This document shows, piece after piece, positions 36,948-49,094 of a DNA stretch of 64,000 nt. Source of the DNA: Lepiota brunneoincarnata. Lineage: Eukaryota; Basidiomycota; Agaricomycetes; Agaricales; Agaricaceae. A program made the translations under genes and the position numbers. Position 1 is the stretch's first letter. Every line of letters starts with the position of its first letter. A model generated the notes under the pieces. It saw only the letters and a program-made list of their open reading frames with translations, was not told the DNA's origin and did not search any database. The stretch is from contig JAEBUN010000001.1 of NCBI GenBank assembly GCA_023014365.1, forward strand, positions 3,534,001-3,598,000, given 5' to 3'.

Positions 36948-39298
36948 TCATAGAGCCCTTTTCCTTTCCCTCTCTTCGGCTTTCCTTCTCCAGTTCGCCC
37001 CTCTGTATGATGTCAAAATGACGAGAAGCCCAAACAGCAGTTCAACGACGGCCCAGACGGTATACATCCAACCTGGGAAAAGAAGGTCGATCTGTATATC
37101 CAGCTGGTTATAATCCTTGGAAAACTTACCATCTCCTAATCCATCCTGTGGCCAGACCCCAGCGAGTTTTGTTCACTGAAATGGCGAAAACAAAAAAAAA
37201 GACATACCTGCATTGGCACAGTCACTTCAGTACTCATGAATGCGGACACCCCACGGAATACGCTATTGGTAGCCACCGCACCGGACGATCTACCTGCATT
37301 CGCATCTACCATGTACGCCAAGACGCTGCTGTAGATCATCCTGAGCCGTCGGCTGTTGCGTCAATTTCTTGCTTTGTAGCGGATATGAAAAGAGAGAGGG
37401 CACAAACACGGAGAAAAAACCTCCTCCGAAGAGCATGACAACGATAGCTGCGACATGGGCATGTTGCTGCGTCACCCATCCGCCTGCAAGAATGAACGCT
37501 GGCAGGGCAAAGACACTGAATGTTGTGCTCCTCAAACGCATCTAGTCGAAAACGTGTCAGAGTCGTCGTTGGCAAGCCAGGAGCACGGATAATGGTACGA
37601 ACTAACCTCTGGTTCGCTCACCCCCCCATTTTTTGTCGTCATTTTCGCCAGGGTGAAGTCTGACCGCCGGCCCCCTACAATACTTCCAGCGAGGCATCCT
37701 AAAGCAGAAGGCCAAGTTAAGCCTCAGTGGATTCATCAATGGAATCGAGCTCACCGATCCCATAAGCCAAAGAAGTGGATCCGATTCTCAGAGCATCATA
37801 ACCATACTTCGAACTCAGGGTACGAGAGATGGTGTATGGGATCATGAACTGCCATGCAAACATTACCCCTATAACTACTTGAGCTTCAAACTCATGGTCG
37901 CAATATTCGAGTGAAACTTACCAGATACAACCAACATCGCTATATTGTTCCATCGACACAGGAGAAGATATATAGGCTTGAATGGACTAACATCCTTGAG
38001 CGTTATCTTGACTTCCTCCATCTTGTCCGTATTAGGCCCAATCCTCGGCTTGTCCCCCTCCGGCTCCAGAGCCGGGCCACGCGTCTCTCGCTCGCCCTTC
38101 ATCGCACTCTCCTTTAGACGCTGCTTCAGGATGGCCTGATACGTCAAACTCCTCTCTTTCCTGAACGTGTCTCGAAAGAACAGCAGGAATGACAGGAGGC
38201 AAACTCCGGTTACAATGGCGCAAAACCAGAATATTGATCGCCATCCTAGTCCAAAGGTCAACCCACCCCCAAGGAGAGGCCCTAATGACTGCAAAAAGGT
38301 CGCAGTCAATTAGACTTGAGACAAATGTACGTGTGATGACATACAGGGCCGAGTAGGGGTGCCATGTAATATATACCCATCTTTCCGCAAGGTTCAGTTC
38401 AGTTTGAGAGATATTCATGTGGGAAAATAAACCTACCTTGGTTCCTCGCTCGTGAGGTTCGTAGATGTCAGCGAGAGTAGCGGCCCCGATGGCTAAAATT
38501 GCGCTCGATCTTGAGACATGGAGTTTGAGTCTCTCCCATGTCGACGAATATTAAGGACGCACCCTGCTGCCTGAATGCATCTGAAGCCAATAACGCTATA
38601 CCCACCTGGTTAATGCCCACAAAACACGGTTGTAGGCGGGAATTGATTCACTTACATTCCGATATTTCGACTCAAAGCAATTACGACTGAAGCAGCGGTA
38701 GAAAAAGTCAATGACATCAGATACACAATCTACACCTGGAACTTGGATTACGTCGTTTGGTGATTATAGTGGTAGCCCACCTTCCTCCCCTTGATTTCAC
38801 TGACAGCACTCCAGGCGATTGGCAAGATTCCCTGTGTCAAGATAAAAAGGGAGATACTCAGGCTGAACTGTGAGCTTGTGGCTGGCAGGTCGTTTTCCAT
38901 ATCCTGCACCGCTGCTGTTCAAGAAGTGGGCCTACTAAACTCAGGGTCTCGAAGAGCAGGACGCACGATTTTGAATGCTGGAGAATATGCCTACTGTGAC
39001 CGAGGCAGCAGAGATCAGGGACAATATTACGTTCTGAAGTCGCATATAAGTTCAAGCCACACGCAAGAGGCATTGAACTGGCCTTTCGGACGGGCGACCA
39101 TAGCCTTGGGTCGTCTTCCACTGGAACATGCTCGATATCGACCTTGGGATCCGTGGTTGGTTTCATCTCCGGGTCACCCTCTAGCCGGTTTCTGTCCCCA
39201 TCGGAAATAGCAAGGGGTGGTAACTGATCCTCTAGAGGACTGGTAAGCTGCGGTGGTTCCGGCTCTCCCGCGCTAGGCAATCCTGAAGCGAGTCGCAT
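36948..39298 (-). CDS. Major facilitator transporter (DHA1-like), copy 2
   Basis: A paralogue of the neighbouring MFS gene, same strand and same exon logic. From ATG 39,298 a hydrophilic head leads to VEDDPRLWSPVRK, where copy 1 has VENDPRQWSRFRK. The first helix (ILSLISAASVTVGIFSSIQN) follows an intron with a GC donor (AAG then GCCAGT). Central part: LGGGLTFGLGWRSIFWF, FFRDTFRKERSLTY and a charged loop with KDVSPFKP, also present in copy 1 as VNPFKP. The C-terminus, YTVWAVVELLFGLLVIL then ERERKRAL, ends at 36,948. Paralogy suggests a local tandem duplication. Substrate unknown; many relatives export drugs or organic acids. Confidence 0.85.
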
Positions 39299-40329
39299 GA
39301 TAAGGCGCAAGTGGAGAGAGCAGGGGGGAATCGTGCGGAAGAAGGACCGGCCGTGTGGTCAGCATGTCGGTGGGTACTTACAAGAAAATTAATCCTAAGA
39401 TTAGGTCACCAAGAAGCATTTCTTTCCAGACAGAACTGTCAAGAGTCTTAAGGGTTTGGCGTCTCCGGGTGGTTGGACCCAGTGTTACGACCTTATGTCA
39501 ATGGAACGGCAAGGTGAGCATATAGAATGTTATTATTGAGGCTTGTGGGAGGGGAACAGGGAAGTTTTGAACGGGGGCCAGCTTTGAAGTGTGGGAATAA
39601 AATGACATAATCTGTATAACCATTGATAAGCATCCCAGGCCCAATTCGCTCAGTGGGACCTCTCAGACAGCGGAATTCTGAACTTCTGTCGCCTACCCAG
39701 GCTTCTAGAATAGGAGTAATCGACGCAACACTCGTAATGTAGCAGACCACATTCAAGCCGTTCTGATCCAAAGACGGGCGTGACAATGGCCCATATTGCT
39801 ACCTTCCGGGATAGTGGCGAGTTCTCACCAAACCCCTTATGCATCAGTCTCTAGCGCAAATTCCACATCCGGTGATTCGTGGGCACGGGTTTTAGGTGCA
39901 GCCAGCGAGGGAATCCAAAATCTCATGTTCATTCAAAGTGCTTCAACCCGACCAACAGAGCAAGCGACTTAAGCAATTTCCTGACAGTAAATAGGCGCGT
40001 GTCGTCATTGGTCCCTCTTTCTGCATTTCCAGGAGAATGCCGGCGGGACTGATGTGCTAGGCACTCGGGCCCTCCTTGAGGCCATTCATGCCGCTACTTC
40101 TTACGGGGCTACAACTCTTAGAATTTTCTCGTCGCAACTAAAGGCATCAGGCGTGCAAGGGACACCTCCAACCTTCAGTATATTACCGACACGCCCAACC
40201 AACCCGTCCACCCGCACAGGCTTTTACGATATTACATCAAGGTCACCTTGACCACCGTTTTTGACGCCCATCCGACAAACATAAAAAACGGAGCGGCGAA
40301 AGTGATTCTTACCAGACCTTGCCACTCAG
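39299..40329. promoter_or_regulatory. Divergent intergenic region (MFS copy 2 / F-box gene)
   Basis: 1 kb between divergently transcribed genes. Small frames on the minus strand (39,493-39,844) have no recognisable features. Confidence 0.45.
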
Positions 40330-41894
40330 ATGGGCCACTTTGACGAAGTTTGCCTCCTGTGCGGGGCCACCCCAATCCCTCCTAGCGGATTCACGAATGC
40401 TTCAGAAATCACTGCCGAAGAACTCGTTGCCTCTCTTCTAGAATACTTCCCTTCCATCCTCGAGGAGTGTCAGGTCGAGGGCATAGAGTCGAAGGACGAC
40501 CTCGAGAACTATCTTTCTGAACTCATGGACGAGTTTGAGGATTTCTTTGAATTTGCAGAAGCTTTCAGAAACTGTATTGCGATCGGATATTTCGATGATG
40601 ACGGAGCTGTGGTTGCTGAGGAAGTGCCAGACGATACGGTTGTGGAGCGTAGGATTCCTGATGGGAAATTCGTGACCACGAGGATGGTGGACGACCCCAA
40701 TTGCGGCGAGTTCGAGCAAGAGGTGATTCAGAAGAAAGGAGAGGATGGAGTCGTAATCGAAGAGCGGGAGGAGCGCATGACGCGAACAGGTGCATATTGG
40801 CAAAAGGGTAATCGGGAACTTTTTCCTCTCCGAACCTTGTTATCGGCTCCTGCAGACATGGATTGCGCTCGAGGATCTACCACCGATGTGTGACGGCCGC
40901 AAACTATCGTTTGAAGGAGAGTTGTGGGAGGTCATTAATTCGAGGGAGACAGGTCGTAGTATGTGATGACCCTTTCTCACTTTTGGGTATATTGCTAACC
41001 AGACGACTTAGATAACGGTGGATGGTTGGACTGGTTGGAACCTGGTGGCGCGGAGAAGAAGTTGGAACAAACACAGTACGAGCTTGCAACGGGAGGGCCC
41101 CTTACTTTCAAGATAGCCGAAGCGCTGAGAGAGGGACACGACCGGGAAGACATGAAAACATGCATGTTAGACGATTACGGACTCTGGATGTTTGCTAATC
41201 CACACGAGTGAGTGAGGATTTCCCCTCCCAACCCTCTAAGCTCAACGATGCATATTTATTTCAGATGGCCTAGCCTTGATGATACGAATGATATGGTTGC
41301 CCTGACCGACATCGGTTTCGACATTTCCCCTCGTTTATCTCCATCTTCCTCCACACTCGGTGCCCTCTCCCGCTTCTCACCTGCGGTACTGGTCCAGATT
41401 TTCGGCTGGCTCCCAAGCGTTGGAAGCTATCTCAATCTCAAAACCGTTTCTCAGCGAATGCATGACCTGGTGGTCAACTCCAATTTCACTGCGAAAGTTC
41501 TCAGAGAAATGCTCCAGCCCGACCCGAATCGTGCCCTGTATTGGGTACACCCAATCGACAAGAAACATGGCGATGATAACAAGTTCAAGACCGCACTGAA
41601 GACATGGGTAGCATCCGACGACGATGCTGTACCAGAGCACCTCATTTTGAGTCCAGAGTTCCCAATCATACAGTTTGTATATGCTTTGTATGCGGAGGAT
41701 TCCCCACGCAATCGGCGACGACTGTGGAATAACGTTCAACGACTGAAGGAGGTTTGGGTGGATTATCGGTTGAATGGGTGGAAGGTTAATCGGTTTGGTG
41801 TACCGTACCCAAGTACCGAAGAGCCCAGGTAAGTGTAAATGCGTTCGTCTGATTCAGCTAACCTGACATTCTTATCAGCAGGCAAAATGAATAA
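40330..41894 (+). CDS. F-box protein, one possible frame break
   Basis: F-box proteins recruit substrates to SCF ubiquitin ligases. Start ATG 40,330 with MGHFDEVCLLCGATP, a Cys pair near the N-terminus. An acidic region follows, then CYRLLQTWIALEDLPP, GGWLDWLEPGG and DYGLWMFANPHE. The F-box-like stretch is in the third exon (LSRFSPAVLVQIFGWLP, SVSQRMHDLV-type end). Introns: 40,959-41,011, 41,208-41,264, and one from 41,829 to 41,878 or 41,881; stop 41,892-41,894. The frame before about 40,800 and that after about 40,830 differ by one base with no good intron between them, so the gene has a frameshift there or a base error. Confidence 0.72.
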
Positions 41895-43120
41895 GATAAT
41901 TCAACGTAGAAATTCATTGGAGTGTCCCATAGAAGTTCTAGAAATATTGGAGCTTTATCACATATTATGTGGTGGCCAGAAGGGTTGTTCACTCCTTGAG
42001 AGCTGAGCGCTGAGCGCTTCATCTCTCATACACCCAAGCCTGCGTTAAGTGAATGGCCTACACCACGCCATGGCGACTGGGCGTTTCCAAACGGAATCGC
42101 GTGACACACAACCGCAGTACTTAGCTGGCCCCAGCTGCGTTTCCTAGTTCGCACGGCTGGAGCAAGTTATTCCCACAACATCGTCGTATCCAGGGGACCT
42201 CCACTAGGATTTTTGATAGAGAATGTTGTCGACCCATTTCTCACAGGCTACCATGAACAGGGCCAGATTTTCTCAGTCCTTTAGCACGTTTGTTGATTTT
42301 CATATTCTGCGGTAGCCTTGCGGACACGAGCAGGGAGGGCGAGAGATGATATTGCCATATTTGAAGTCTGTTTAGCTTTGTCGGTGAGTTCCTGGCTGAG
42401 AAAATTGAATACGTGTGAGTCTGGAGAACCAAGCTATTTCTGAGGAGCAGTGAGTAATTGCGGACTTTGAGTGTATCGTTAGATGATGATCAGGAATAGT
42501 CCCCTCCCGGAGCGCATCTCGGATTTCGCCCCAGTTGTGCAGCGGGGTATGCCGACGAGGCATAGTAAGCGATTGCATTCCTCCGCTTTCTTGTAGCCCG
42601 TTAGCCGTATTTATAGCGCCAGCATGTATATGAACCCCCGACGGGTAAAGAACGCAGGACAAGGTACAAGAGAAAGAGCGGGATACCTGAAGACTATATG
42701 CACGTGTTTCCCCCATGATGGGGTCACTAATGTTTGGTGCCGCCGCCCTCGTTCACTCTCCAAACCCATTTCAAGCACTCGCCTTTTCGAGCTCACGGGA
42801 TGTGTAGCTGTCCGACTTCGAAATTTAGGACGCTCCCTCGCTGCCGTGTCTGGCTCAGAACTTTGATTCTGCTCAAGCAATCGTTTCCTGAGTCTCACCC
42901 ACCATTTAGTAGCAGTGTATGAGCTACCGATCGTATGGGGGAAAGGGAATGGTGATGAGACAATAAGAAAGTAGGTCCATAAGTGAAACAGAAGTCCATA
43001 TCCAGGCGATCGACGCTTGGACCGTTGGCTGTCGTCCTCATAGCACGTCCGGGATTCCAACATCCAGGAGTTCTGTGCGCAGGTTCAGCGCGCTCGAACT
43101 GGTAAAAAACCCGTTCCCGC
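41895..43120. other. 1.2-kb region without a supported gene
   Basis: A 150-codon frame at 42,611-43,063 (minus) is Arg/Ser-rich and lacks any recognised motif. Two plus-strand frames overlap it. I do not call a gene here. Confidence 0.45.
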
Positions 43121-43418
43121 TGAGCCTACTGCTCGTAAGGTAAGCTAGTGTCTAGAGCTCGTCGAAAATCATGCTTACAACCGCTATTACGGTCAGCGTC
43201 GTAAGGCTCATCAAGCCTGTTGCCAGCCCGAATGCCCAGGACTCTGATGAGGAGAACATGGGAGCTCCTGTCCCATGCTCTGCAAACACTCAAGGGGAAA
43301 CTGCTGGTGTTTGTTCTTCTCATGTTCTTAATAGTTGCTACATTGACCGTAATAGCAGTCGTAATCGTGATTTTCGACGAGATCTAGACACTAGCTTACC
43401 TTACGAGCAGTAGCTCAG
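43121..43418. repeat. 298-bp inverted-repeat element (MITE-like)
   Basis: About 77 bp at 43,121-43,197 recur inverted at 43,342-43,418. Shared blocks are CTACTGCTCGTAAGGTAAGC, TAGTGTCTAGA and CTCGTCGAAAATCA. The arms differ at some positions, and the central 144 bp are unique. The size and long terminal inverted repeats fit a non-autonomous DNA element, but no target duplication is evident at these borders. Confidence 0.7.
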
Positions 43419-43952
43419 TTGGAATGGGTTTCTTACTGGCCCGAGTGCGCTGAACTTGGGCACAGAACTCCTGGAGTGTTTTATAAGCTGAAAGAAACAT
43501 GTATAAAGCATCGGGAGCGTTCTGAAATTGCTCAAAACACTTGCTAGTGCGAAAAATGAGGTCTTGTTTTTCCTCGACCTTACCAGCTTACATACATCAT
43601 CTGACAGTTGATGGTCTTCCTTCGTATGCACAGAACAGACTGGTGAGAATAAAACAAAATATCGGAGTAAACAAGTATGGAATAAGCGGTAGCGTTAGAT
43701 GGTTTCATCAGACAAGTCTGTGATAGTTGTGGGCAAAGGGACATTTGTTCGAATTTGAATTGAGAGATGAATAGATTTTCTCCGCCGGATGGTTCCAAAC
43801 CCAAAATCCTATATCAACCGTACTTGACGCAACGTTTGCACCATCCACATATGCTCGTGCCTCATGGTACGTAACGAGTGATTTACGCAGTGTACGCAGG
43901 GGGAGGATCTTCAGAAGAATGAGTGACTGAGAATTTCTCCAAAAAAATATGA
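43419..43952. other. Spacer downstream of the kinase gene
   Basis: No coding region recognised. Probably the 3' UTR of the minus-strand kinase on its right side. Confidence 0.4.
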
Positions 43953-45307
43953 CTAACCAGATGGTGTGCCCCCCTCCGCCGGCTTGATTGTGACAGTAGA
44001 GCGAGCGCCTTCTGAACTCGAACTGACAGTGACCATCATGCTGCTATCTCCAAGTTTTGTTGTTGTGCCAGCGTCAAAGTCCCAATCGCTCCCCATCGTG
44101 TAAGGATCCCACGCGGTGCTCTTCGGAGTAGAAGGATATTGCATGACCGGATCCTTCTGTGGTTGCCGACTCCGCCATTCCTGATACCGTTCGATTAACT
44201 CGGTGACGCACGACGTTTTCCCAGCTGACTCGATAAAGCGATGCCGAAGCAGCTCGCGTGCAGTGGGGCGCTAAACGAATAGAAGGTGAGAGTTTGGTAA
44301 CCGCAGGAAAGCTTAATACTCACACCCGCGGGGTCCTTGGTTAAGCACCTTGCAACAAAGTCCTTGAAGGTCGGAGAAAATGATCCCTCAAGCGTTGGTG
44401 GTTTTGCTTTGGGAATAAGGAAAAGTACACGCATAGGATGATACTGGGACAGAGGAGGATCCCCTTTCGCCATCTCAATGGCCGTGATGCCAAAGCCCCA
44501 CATATCGGCTTTCATGTCATACCCCGATTGTCTAATAACTTCAGGTGCCATCCAGAATGGTGTCCCAATAAAGGTATTTTCCGACTTATCCATAAGCTGA
44601 GCCCCAGTACCAAGGTCCGTGAGTTTGACCTTGCCAGACTGAGGAGAGCAGGACATTCGCCGCCTTTATATCCCGGTGAATTATTCTCCCAGAGTGGAGA
44701 TAATCAAGACCATGTAGAACTTCGCGACAGATAACGGCAATGTGTGCCTCGGAAAAGACTCCCGCTTTTAAGAGATCGAGACACGACTCCCCATCGACGT
44801 ATTCCATGATTATCCATAGCCGGTAGTCCACAACGAAGGAGTCACAGTATCGGGTGATGTATTCCGAGCTGCACTGCGCCAAAATGGCTACTTCTTGATG
44901 AATCTCTGAGATATCATCTTCGGAAGCCTCGAGATCTATAACACAGTTAGTCAGTCCCATAGGCTTTGTTAATGCTGCCGAGCTGGTAAGATTGATTAAT
45001 CACCTATTTGTTTGACTGCAACTATTTGTTTCGTCACATTGTGCATGGCCTTATACACTATCGCAAAGGTCCCTGTTCCCAGCTTTCCTAACAGGGAATA
45101 TTGATCCGCGGCGCTGTTGCCTGCGGGCGACTCGAGTTCGTGTTGCCGAGACTTGGATTCAAGCTGGAGAGAGGTAAGGGGAGAAAGACCTGCCTCAGGG
45201 CTATGCGATATTGTGATGGTAGCCTCTGATACTGGTGTCTTAGGGTGCTCAGCCTCCAGACGTTTTTCACCGACCCCCCGTTCAGGCAAGTTGCCGGGCG
45301 CCTTCAT
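43953..45307 (-). CDS. GCK-III (Ste20/MST-type) protein kinase, one frame break
   Basis: Related to fungal Sps1/SepL-type and animal MST3/4 kinases, which act in septation, polarity and Golgi/cortex signalling. Exons: 45,004-45,307; 44,324-44,935; 43,953-44,270, with introns 44,936-45,003 and 44,271-44,323. ATG 45,307 gives a 70-residue head, then the Gly loop [11 protein letters not shown], Lys in [25 protein letters not shown], the catalytic loop [10 protein letters not shown], and [10 protein letters not shown]. The family block [19 protein letters not shown] and [13 protein letters not shown] follow. The Mg-binding DFG is DLG here. Exon 2 is one base too long near 44,648 (CTCTCCTCAG), which breaks the frame between subdomains VI and VII. 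The tail is about 80 residues, Ser/Thr-rich. Confidence 0.8.
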
Positions 45308-45537
45308 ATCTCCCTCTCCTTTCCATAGCACTTGATAGCCTTGATCTGACCGGAGTTCTGGGAACACGGTTTGCGGTGACGTGGATGTGGTCGTAGGTAG
45401 ATTTAGGTGAGGAAGGTGGTGACGATTTCCGCAGTCTCTCTGCGAGCCGATCCTCTAGCAATACTAGACAAGACCTTGTACCATGGCCAAGTAAAAAGGC
45501 TTCTGTGGGGCCTGCTTGTGTCGAATGTTCGCCGTGG

Positions 45538-47749
45538 TCATGATGCAAGGATATGAAGAGCGGGTAAGTCTTCAATTCCCGGTTGTAGATTGAGCTCCAG
45601 GGCACCAGCGACAGGGACCAAGCTCACCTCAAACATGTAGGCCAACTGTTTTGACCGCCTCTATAAGAAGAGGGTGGAATAAAACCCAATCCGAGAAAAC
45701 TCAACGAACAAACTCACCTTCAAAGGGAGCATTACTTCCCTTGTTGGTTTTCCATACTTTTCTAGGTTCCGCTCATCCGTCTCACATACTCGTTCTACCC
45801 GAATCAATTCATTATTCCGGCTTGCCTGTCCAACATATTCACTATCAAATAGAAATAGATAATGAAAGCACAAACTCACCAGGTGGTGGAGCCAGTCCAC
45901 GAAATTGAAAAACCCTTGCCTTTCCGTTTTCCTCAGATGACAAAAATTGAACTCGGAGAGCTCCTCAACAAGCTCGGGAATATTTTCACCATCAACCTGG
46001 CAACAAGCGTTCCAAACAAATCGAGATGCAAAGTTTTGAACTTTCTCGACTTGTTTCCTCTCCTCCTCTGCATGGTCTGCCCTCCATTTGAGCTCCGGAA
46101 GTATGCTATTACACATGCTAGCGTCTTCTGCAGGCCATAATCAGCACAGAATAACACAACCCAGGATGTGTCCCACCTTGAAGCACGCACCCACTCTCAA
46201 TGAAGCGGTTATACCATCGAATCAACTGGATCGCAACATCGCAGCGGGCTTTCATTTCATCCATGGCAAACCGTCCAGATCGGGCCGCGTTCTGGAGAAA
46301 GTCGGCAAAGGAGGTGTGATAGAACCGCAAAGGTTGGTCAGAGGCATTTTCAGGAGTGGGAATATCAAGCACAGAATGCAACCGCCGAAGAGCCCTGTAG
46401 AACGAGCCACGACTAAGACAAAGGAAATTCGAAACCTCTTGAGTTGAGAAGTCGTTTTGCGGATAGAGAACACAGAAACTAAGGATGCGCATTGTAATCT
46501 GTAGTGCATTGGTCGGAATATCGGAAAGGATTTGCTGATAAAGGCAATCCAAAGCAGGAGAGGGGGTTGACTTGTCCACCCTTCCTCGAGGCATCACTAA
46601 ATTTCAGACAGATTTCAAGCTGGGTCTCTGGGTCACATTTATCTTCATCGCCGATGAATCTGAGTGTAGTTGAAGCAAAGATGAATAACCCCGATGCCGC
46701 AGTCGCAAGTTGCTGTAACTGTGGCTCCGACGGCCATGGCTCGTTTGGCCCAACGTCAAGGACATCCCAGTACCGTCCGTGGATCTCATTAAAACCGTCC
46801 CGTAAGAAGCGATAGACGTCTCCCTGGGCTTCGACGTCATCAATGGATAGCTCCTCGCGCACGCAGCGAATCTCGAATGGCGCCCTCAGAAGCAGACGTT
46901 TAAGATGCCACTCCGGCCTGCTGCAGATCATCCAAATGAAAGGGAATGGATGGACAAGTCGGACATGCTCACTGATGAGCTCGACAAACTCGCACTGGGC
47001 ATCATCACCCTTGCATTCGTCGAGTCCATCCAGAATGATTAACGATGGCCGTTTCACGCTAAGTGACCCCCGTTCCTTCAACACCTTCAGTGGTTCGATC
47101 AACAACGTTTTGAACTGGGAACGCAAATCTTTCTCGAGAATAGTAGGATCGTCTATGAGCTGCTGAGTGATGAGGTGTTTGTAATCAGGGAACTGGACTG
47201 CTAATCGGTAAGCAAGTGTTGGAATGACTCGGAGAGCTTCGTTGCGGTTGTGTAGCCTTGAAAAGAAGAAGGTAGCGCCAAGTCGACCGATGCCTTGGCA
47301 ATGCTCAGCGATAGTTTGAGCAAGTGCTGACTTTCCAACGCCTACGGGACCTATTACCCAGAGCATGTCCCAATCCCGGTTGGGATTTTCCATCCATGTT
47401 ATAATCCGCCCTCTTAGCTCTTTACGGGTTGCGGGATGGCATCTTGGCGGTGGAGATCGAGCAGAAGAATCTATTTCCGCGCCAGGGATTCTGCTGTGCT
47501 CAAGGAGTTGAATCACTACGGTCACGACATCAATAGAGCCATAGTTCTGGAAGGAAATGGACTCGCCTGTCTTGCCAGAGTCGAAGACCTGATTGAGCTG
47601 TGATATGATGTTCGGGCTGTTGAGCACAAAGTTGTGAGAACCGGCGAATAAGCTCGAAAGCTGTGGAATTTGAGACACTGCAGGTTGGCATGGATCAGAC
47701 TATGGCTTAGCAAGTTGCCCGCCAGAACACACCTAGGTTCAAAGGCCAT
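45538..47749 (-). pseudogene. NACHT-domain NLR 2, one homopolymer frameshift
   Basis: Same family as the NLR at 22,884. The main frame (to 46,479) has ARSPPPRCHPATR, Walker A GPVGVGKSALAQT, Walker B LIILDGLDECKGDD, WMICSRPEWH and the AASGLFIFASTTLRFIG block. At a C-run near 46,567 (five C in the coding sense, four needed) the frame shifts. It then continues with ALDCLYQQILSDIP, LRFYHTSFADFLQ and, after introns 46,128-46,176 and 45,826-45,879, a C-terminal region up to about 45,538. The first exon is probably ATG 47,749, joined by a short intron. No repeat domain and no recognised N-terminal effector domain. The kinase gene start is only about 230 bp downstream. A homopolymer error is a real alternative to pseudogenisation. 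Confidence 0.8.
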
Positions 47750-48049
47750 GGCATTGTAAGGTGTAGTGTTGTCGATATATTGGGCAAATAGGAATAACAG
47801 CAACATGCAGCTAACCAGTGATCACATCACGTGCCAGCCCAAAGCCTGGAAGGTCGAGCCCACGGTACTCATCTGCACAGAACTATTCCCTATTCCGTGA
47901 GCCAGGCCGCTCAAATTCTAGGATGTCATGGGACTAATTATATCGCGTTCGCAGAGATTTTTTGTCGGCGAGAAACGATTCAGCGGGGCATCTGGCGAGG
48001 CATGAGACGCATCCTATTTCGATGTAGCCATCTCTTGTGATTTTATCTC

Positions 48050-48500
48050 ATGAGAGGACTTGGGCGTTCTGATCACCATTGGCTATAAGCCCACTGAAGA
48101 TGCGAGGATCAACCTGGGATATGCCAACTCCCGAAGGGTATTGGTCCACGCGGGCCCTGGCTCGGACTTGGTGGATCATGGTATAATCCTCGACACGGTC
48201 CTGACAACGGCCTTATTTCCAGGCTCTCATGTCCCTGATATTTTTTCACCCGCGCGAGCCGGCGTATCTCGAGACCTGGGACAGGGGTCTTTGGGATATC
48301 ACAGGGTGAACAAGTCCATAACCTCCCTACTGTTCGTTCGTGTTGAAAAAGATTCTAGTTTCGTGACATGCTTACCGCAAATATCCACTTGCTCGTCTCG
48401 GATCCAGGCTCGGCCCTCATTGCTAAGGATCCCACCACTGGGACACTGTGACCTAAGTCGACACGATAAAATAGAACAAGTCATTCATCAAGGATTATAT
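48050..48500 (+). pseudogene. Old, inverted fragment of the duplicated membrane-protein gene
   Basis: Translated plus strand (VLITIGYKPTEDA, SRRVLV, TALFPGS, GYHR) and the following DNA (GTTGAAAAAGATTCTAGTTT, then CTCGTCTCGGATCCAGGCTC) align with the minus-strand membrane genes at 53,396 and 58,171. The match covers the exon junction region. Many changes and stops. It is clearly older than the other two copies and lies in the opposite orientation. Confidence 0.7.
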
Positions 48501-49094
48501 TGAGGCTTCAATGCTCAGTGGTATTGTCCTCGTTGGTGGTGTCCGGACCTTCATAAATAGAACCTTTGCGGTGTGCTTCGGAAGTACCTTTCTTCCTCGT
48601 CGTCTTTGGTGAGTTCAATCAGGATCTATCGGCTTTTTACGTATGCCTCAGCTCCTGTTCAAAACACCAGGAATCAATCCACTATCAATCTATGGGTTAG
48701 TTCATTTGTTCCGGAGAGAGAAGGGAACCTTCGCTACCCAGCGTCCTGCTCCCCCATCAGAAGAACAAACGAGAACTATATCGATTCTCCAATAGCACTT
48801 GCTAGATGTCAGCGACGACGATGCGAGGCAATTACCCCATACCACCAATTCCAAGTCGATTACTCCATGCTGGCGGTCAATCTGCGGATCACGAACATCT
48901 TGCGGAAAGCTCAGCGGAAAAGGAGCATTGCAGAGTCGGCAGGTTTTGACAAATGCTAATTCAACTGGAATGTAGAAAATGCGAATGCGCAGCAGTGAGA
49001 TGGAGCACATAGATTAAAGGACGCATCGACAGCAAGGGAGGCTCTGTCCTGACGGCAAACCCTCACAAAACACAACTTGCTAGTTAGAGAGAGA
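48501..49094. other. Spacer without a supported gene
   Basis: Overlapping small frames on both strands (48,573-48,959 plus, 48,702-49,010 minus) with no motif. Confidence 0.4.

Noticed and set aside
42611..43063. 150-codon minus-strand frame as a gene
   Set aside because: No motif, signal, or splice logic; overlaps two frames on the other strand.
43390..43440. TAGCTCAGTTGGA near 43,411 resembles a tRNA D-arm
   Set aside because: No acceptor stem, anticodon arm or T-arm (GGTTCRA) at the right spacing; the motif belongs to the inverted-repeat arm.
48702..49010. Minus-strand 102-codon frame near the UPRT pseudogene
   Set aside because: No recognisable similarity, low complexity, and the start codon is not supported.
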